A stretch of 64,000 bases of DNA from Luteimonas sp. Its GTDB lineage: Bacteria > Pseudomonadota > Gammaproteobacteria > Xanthomonadales > Xanthomonadaceae. Shown piece after piece: positions 62,497-64,000 of the stretch. The stretch is taken from the NCBI GenBank assembly GCA_024707405.1, contig JANPZU010000001.1, forward strand, positions 186,001 through 250,000, written 5' to 3'. How positions within the stretch are numbered: the stretch's first letter is position 1; each line of letters begins with the position of its first letter. Both the position numbers and the translations under genes were made by a program. Under the pieces are notes generated by a model. It saw only the letters and a program-made list of their open reading frames with translations. It was not told where the DNA came from and did no database searches.

Positions 62497-63624
62497 TCAG
62501 GGCATGGCCGTCGACGTCGCCTGCTCGGGCCAGGGCGAGTCCGCCATGCCATCGAGGTGCCGGATCAAGCGTTCGGCAATCAAGCTGTCATCGGCGGCAG
62601 AGGGATGCCAGTGGCAGGCATCCATCACCAATCCATCCACCGGTACGAAGTCCACCTGCATTCCGCCTGCTTCGCGCAGGCGCTCCACCACGCGCGACAC
62701 CTGAGCGCGGATCTCGCCCTCCGCACCATCGGTCGCCCACAGCACGAAACGCGCGTCCGGGTATCGCGCATGCAACGATCGAACGAAGGAAACGTACGTC
62801 TGCACGTAATCGTCCTGCAGCGCAGCGCGGCCACCCCATCGTTCTCCTTCGCGCAGCGGCGTGGAGAAATCGTTCGTCCCCAGCGCCATCACCACCACTT
62901 GCGGCTGCCATCCGGTGTCGTCCGTGGTGGCAGATCGACCGAGCAGCGCATGAGGATACGCCTCGGGCAAGGTATCGCCCGCACCACCGTCGTAATTGCG
63001 CACGACGCCCCGGCCGGAAATCGCGTGCACCCGGTAGTCGGCGCCGTAGTGCCGCGCGACCAACGCGCCGAACGCCCGGGTGTTGTCGGTCGTGCGCCAG
63101 ACCTCGGCGTCATCGCACTCGCGATGCGTCGACAGGTTGGCGTAGCCCACCGTGTGCGAGTCGCCGATGAATTCGATCCGTCGCGCACGCACCGGTATCG
63201 GCAATGCTTCCATCGCGGCCGGCAGTGAAAACCCATCGAAACGGTTGGCGCCCGCCTGGCTTTCCGTGGCCACTTCCACGCGCACGACGTGCCTGCCGGG
63301 CGACAAGCCGGCGATGCGATAGGCACCGAGAGGCCTGTGCAGCGTATCGATCCGTTGCCCGTCCACCAGCACGTGCAGGATGACATCGCCCTCACCGTGC
63401 GCGAAGACGATGCCATCGCCCTCGAAGGCCGCCTCGAAATAAGCGCCAGGCCACTGGTAGGCCATGCCGGCCTCCCCGGAGCGCACGACCCGTCCGCCTG
63501 CCACGGCCGCGACAGGCACATGACCTGTCGGCACGGCATCGAGCACCGATACCGTGGGCTGCGATGCGCCTGTCGCACCCGCCAGCCCGGACAACGCCAG
63601 CCACAACATCGATTTGCGCAACAT
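62497..63624 (-). CDS. Exported CE2/SGNH-type esterase
   Basis: Encodes 375 residues. After a signal peptide (MLRKSMLWLALSGLAGATGA) comes an N-terminal jelly-roll-like domain (GGRVVRSGEAGMAYQWPGAYFEA), then an SGNH hydrolase with the catalytic Ser in IEFIGDSHTVGYAN, Gly in ISGRGV, Asn in VMALGTNDFS and Asp-His near DACHWHPSAADDSL. This order matches carbohydrate esterase family 2, which removes acetyl groups from xylan or other glycans. GAGGGGAT lies before the ATG. It is divergent from the tail-tube gene. Confidence 0.9.
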   Translation of the reverse strand: MLRKSMLWLALSGLAGATGASQPTVSVLDAVPTGHVPVAAVAGGRVVRSGEAGMAYQWPGAYFEAAFEGDGIVFAHGEGDVILHVLVDGQRIDTLHRPLGAYRIAGLSPGRHVVRVEVATESQAGANRFDGFSLPAAMEALPIPVRARRIEFIGDSHTVGYANLSTHRECDDAEVWRTTDNTRAFGALVARHYGADYRVHAISGRGVVRNYDGGAGDTLPEAYPHALLGRSATTDDTGWQPQVVVMALGTNDFSTPLREGERWGGRAALQDDYVQTYVSFVRSLHARYPDARFVLWATDGAEGEIRAQVSRVVERLREAGGMQVDFVPVDGLVMDACHWHPSAADDSLIAERLIRHLDGMADSPWPEQATSTAMP

Positions 63625-63745
63625 CGGGGATCCCCTCGGAGTCGGCGACATGATAGTTGCAGCCGCAATGCCACCGGCTGTCCTCCCCTCGCCCGGCCTT
63701 TCGTGACTGGATCTGTGCCCCCGCACCCATCGACAGGAACGCGCC

Positions 63746-64000
63746 ATGCCCGAATTCAACGTCAACGTCCAACGCTTCGACCCCTACAAGACGCACAAAT
63801 TCCGCCTCAAGTGGGATGGCCGCTACGTCGCCGGCATCTCGCGCATCAGCGCACTGCGACGCACGTCGGAAGTCGTCGTCCACCGCAACGGCGGCGACCC
63901 GTCCAACAGCCGCAAGTCACCCGGCTTCACCACCTTCGATCCGATCACCATCGAACGCGGCGTGACCCATGACCTCGAATTCGAACGTTGGGCCAACCAG
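63746..64000 (+). CDS. Contractile-tail tube protein (T4 gp19-like), 3' part outside the window
   Basis: The first 85 residues are in frame to the window's last base. MPEFNVNVQRFDPYKTHKFR, then KWDGRYVAGISRISALRR, VVHRNGGDPSNSRKSPG and the TIERGVTHDLEFERWANQ stretch are the conserved start of the PF06841 tail-tube family of contractile phage tails, R-type tailocins and extracellular contractile injection systems. AGGAAC lies 7 bases before the ATG. Which machine it belongs to depends on genes beyond the window. Confidence 0.9.
   Translation, partial: MPEFNVNVQRFDPYKTHKFRLKWDGRYVAGISRISALRRTSEVVVHRNGGDPSNSRKSPGFTTFDPITIERGVTHDLEFERWANQ

Overview
The window is dense, high-GC (about two thirds G+C by eye) chromosomal DNA with no intergenic gap above about 250 bases. 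Gene content points to a gammaproteobacterium of the Xanthomonadaceae, close to Lysobacter, Luteimonas or Xanthomonas. Supporting signs are the many exported peptidases, TonB-era carbohydrate-type operators, GTAG-headed REP palindromes like those of Stenotrophomonas, a MASE2 diguanylate cyclase and a barnase/barstar-type pair. No rRNA, tRNA, CRISPR array, transposase or integrase was seen, so most of the window reads as core or slowly varying chromosome with a few accessory patches.

Layout. 1-6400: end of a glutathione peroxidase gene, a Dcp-type M3 peptidase, a DUF3298 lipoprotein, a cold-shock protein, RluF, a small GNAT, a 61-residue protein behind a good sigma-54 promoter candidate, and a rhomboid protease. 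6428-11710: a POT peptide transporter divergent from an exported M14 peptidase, an MliC-like lipoprotein, and a coupled secreted RNase/barstar pair. 11819-19562: Uup, SelO, a DEAD-box helicase, a class I glutamine amidotransferase and TrhO, with three palindromic repeat sites. 19609-28358: a run of minus-strand genes (leucyl aminopeptidase, amino-acid permease, DUF6164, HD protein, two transporters, S9 peptidase, spermidine-synthase-like protein). 28597-36915: a Q/R-rich exported protein, a DksA-like zinc protein, a DUF885 gene and a YkgJ-type gene that both appear frameshifted, an extensin-like protein, a Tat-exported NAD-binding protein and an amidohydrolase. 36999-48056: M13 peptidase, RidA, YciI, a diguanylate cyclase, acyltransferases, an exported SDR and a second M3 peptidase.

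The most interesting locus is 48184-51884 on the minus strand. A tetrapyrrole-methylase-superfamily protein closely resembling the split-borosin alpha-N-methyltransferase SonM is followed at once by a 101-residue protein with the layout of the SonA precursor: a small helical binding domain, then a short hydrophobic core. Unlike SonA it ends in a 33-residue Asp/Pro/Gly/Ala tail. A GNAT acetyltransferase precedes the pair and a TPR-GGDEF protein follows it, all in one orientation. This is a candidate RiPP (peptide backbone N-methylation) cluster.

51896-58515 is an accessory patch. It has a secreted parallel beta-helix enzyme and an MHS-type transporter diverging from a LacI-type operator palindrome, then a surface-type protein with two A7/T7 tracts in its signal-peptide region. 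That gene sits between two near-identical copies of an amidohydrolase 3' end. The window closes with an AraC-type regulator, an S66 peptidase, a CE2-type esterase, and at the right edge the start of a contractile-tail tube gene, which suggests a prophage tail or extracellular contractile injection system beyond the window.

An overall theme is peptide scavenging: M3 (two), M13, M14, M17, S9 and S66 peptidases plus POT, APC and MHS transporters. Two apparent one-base frameshifts within 5 kb should be checked against reads before being read as biology.
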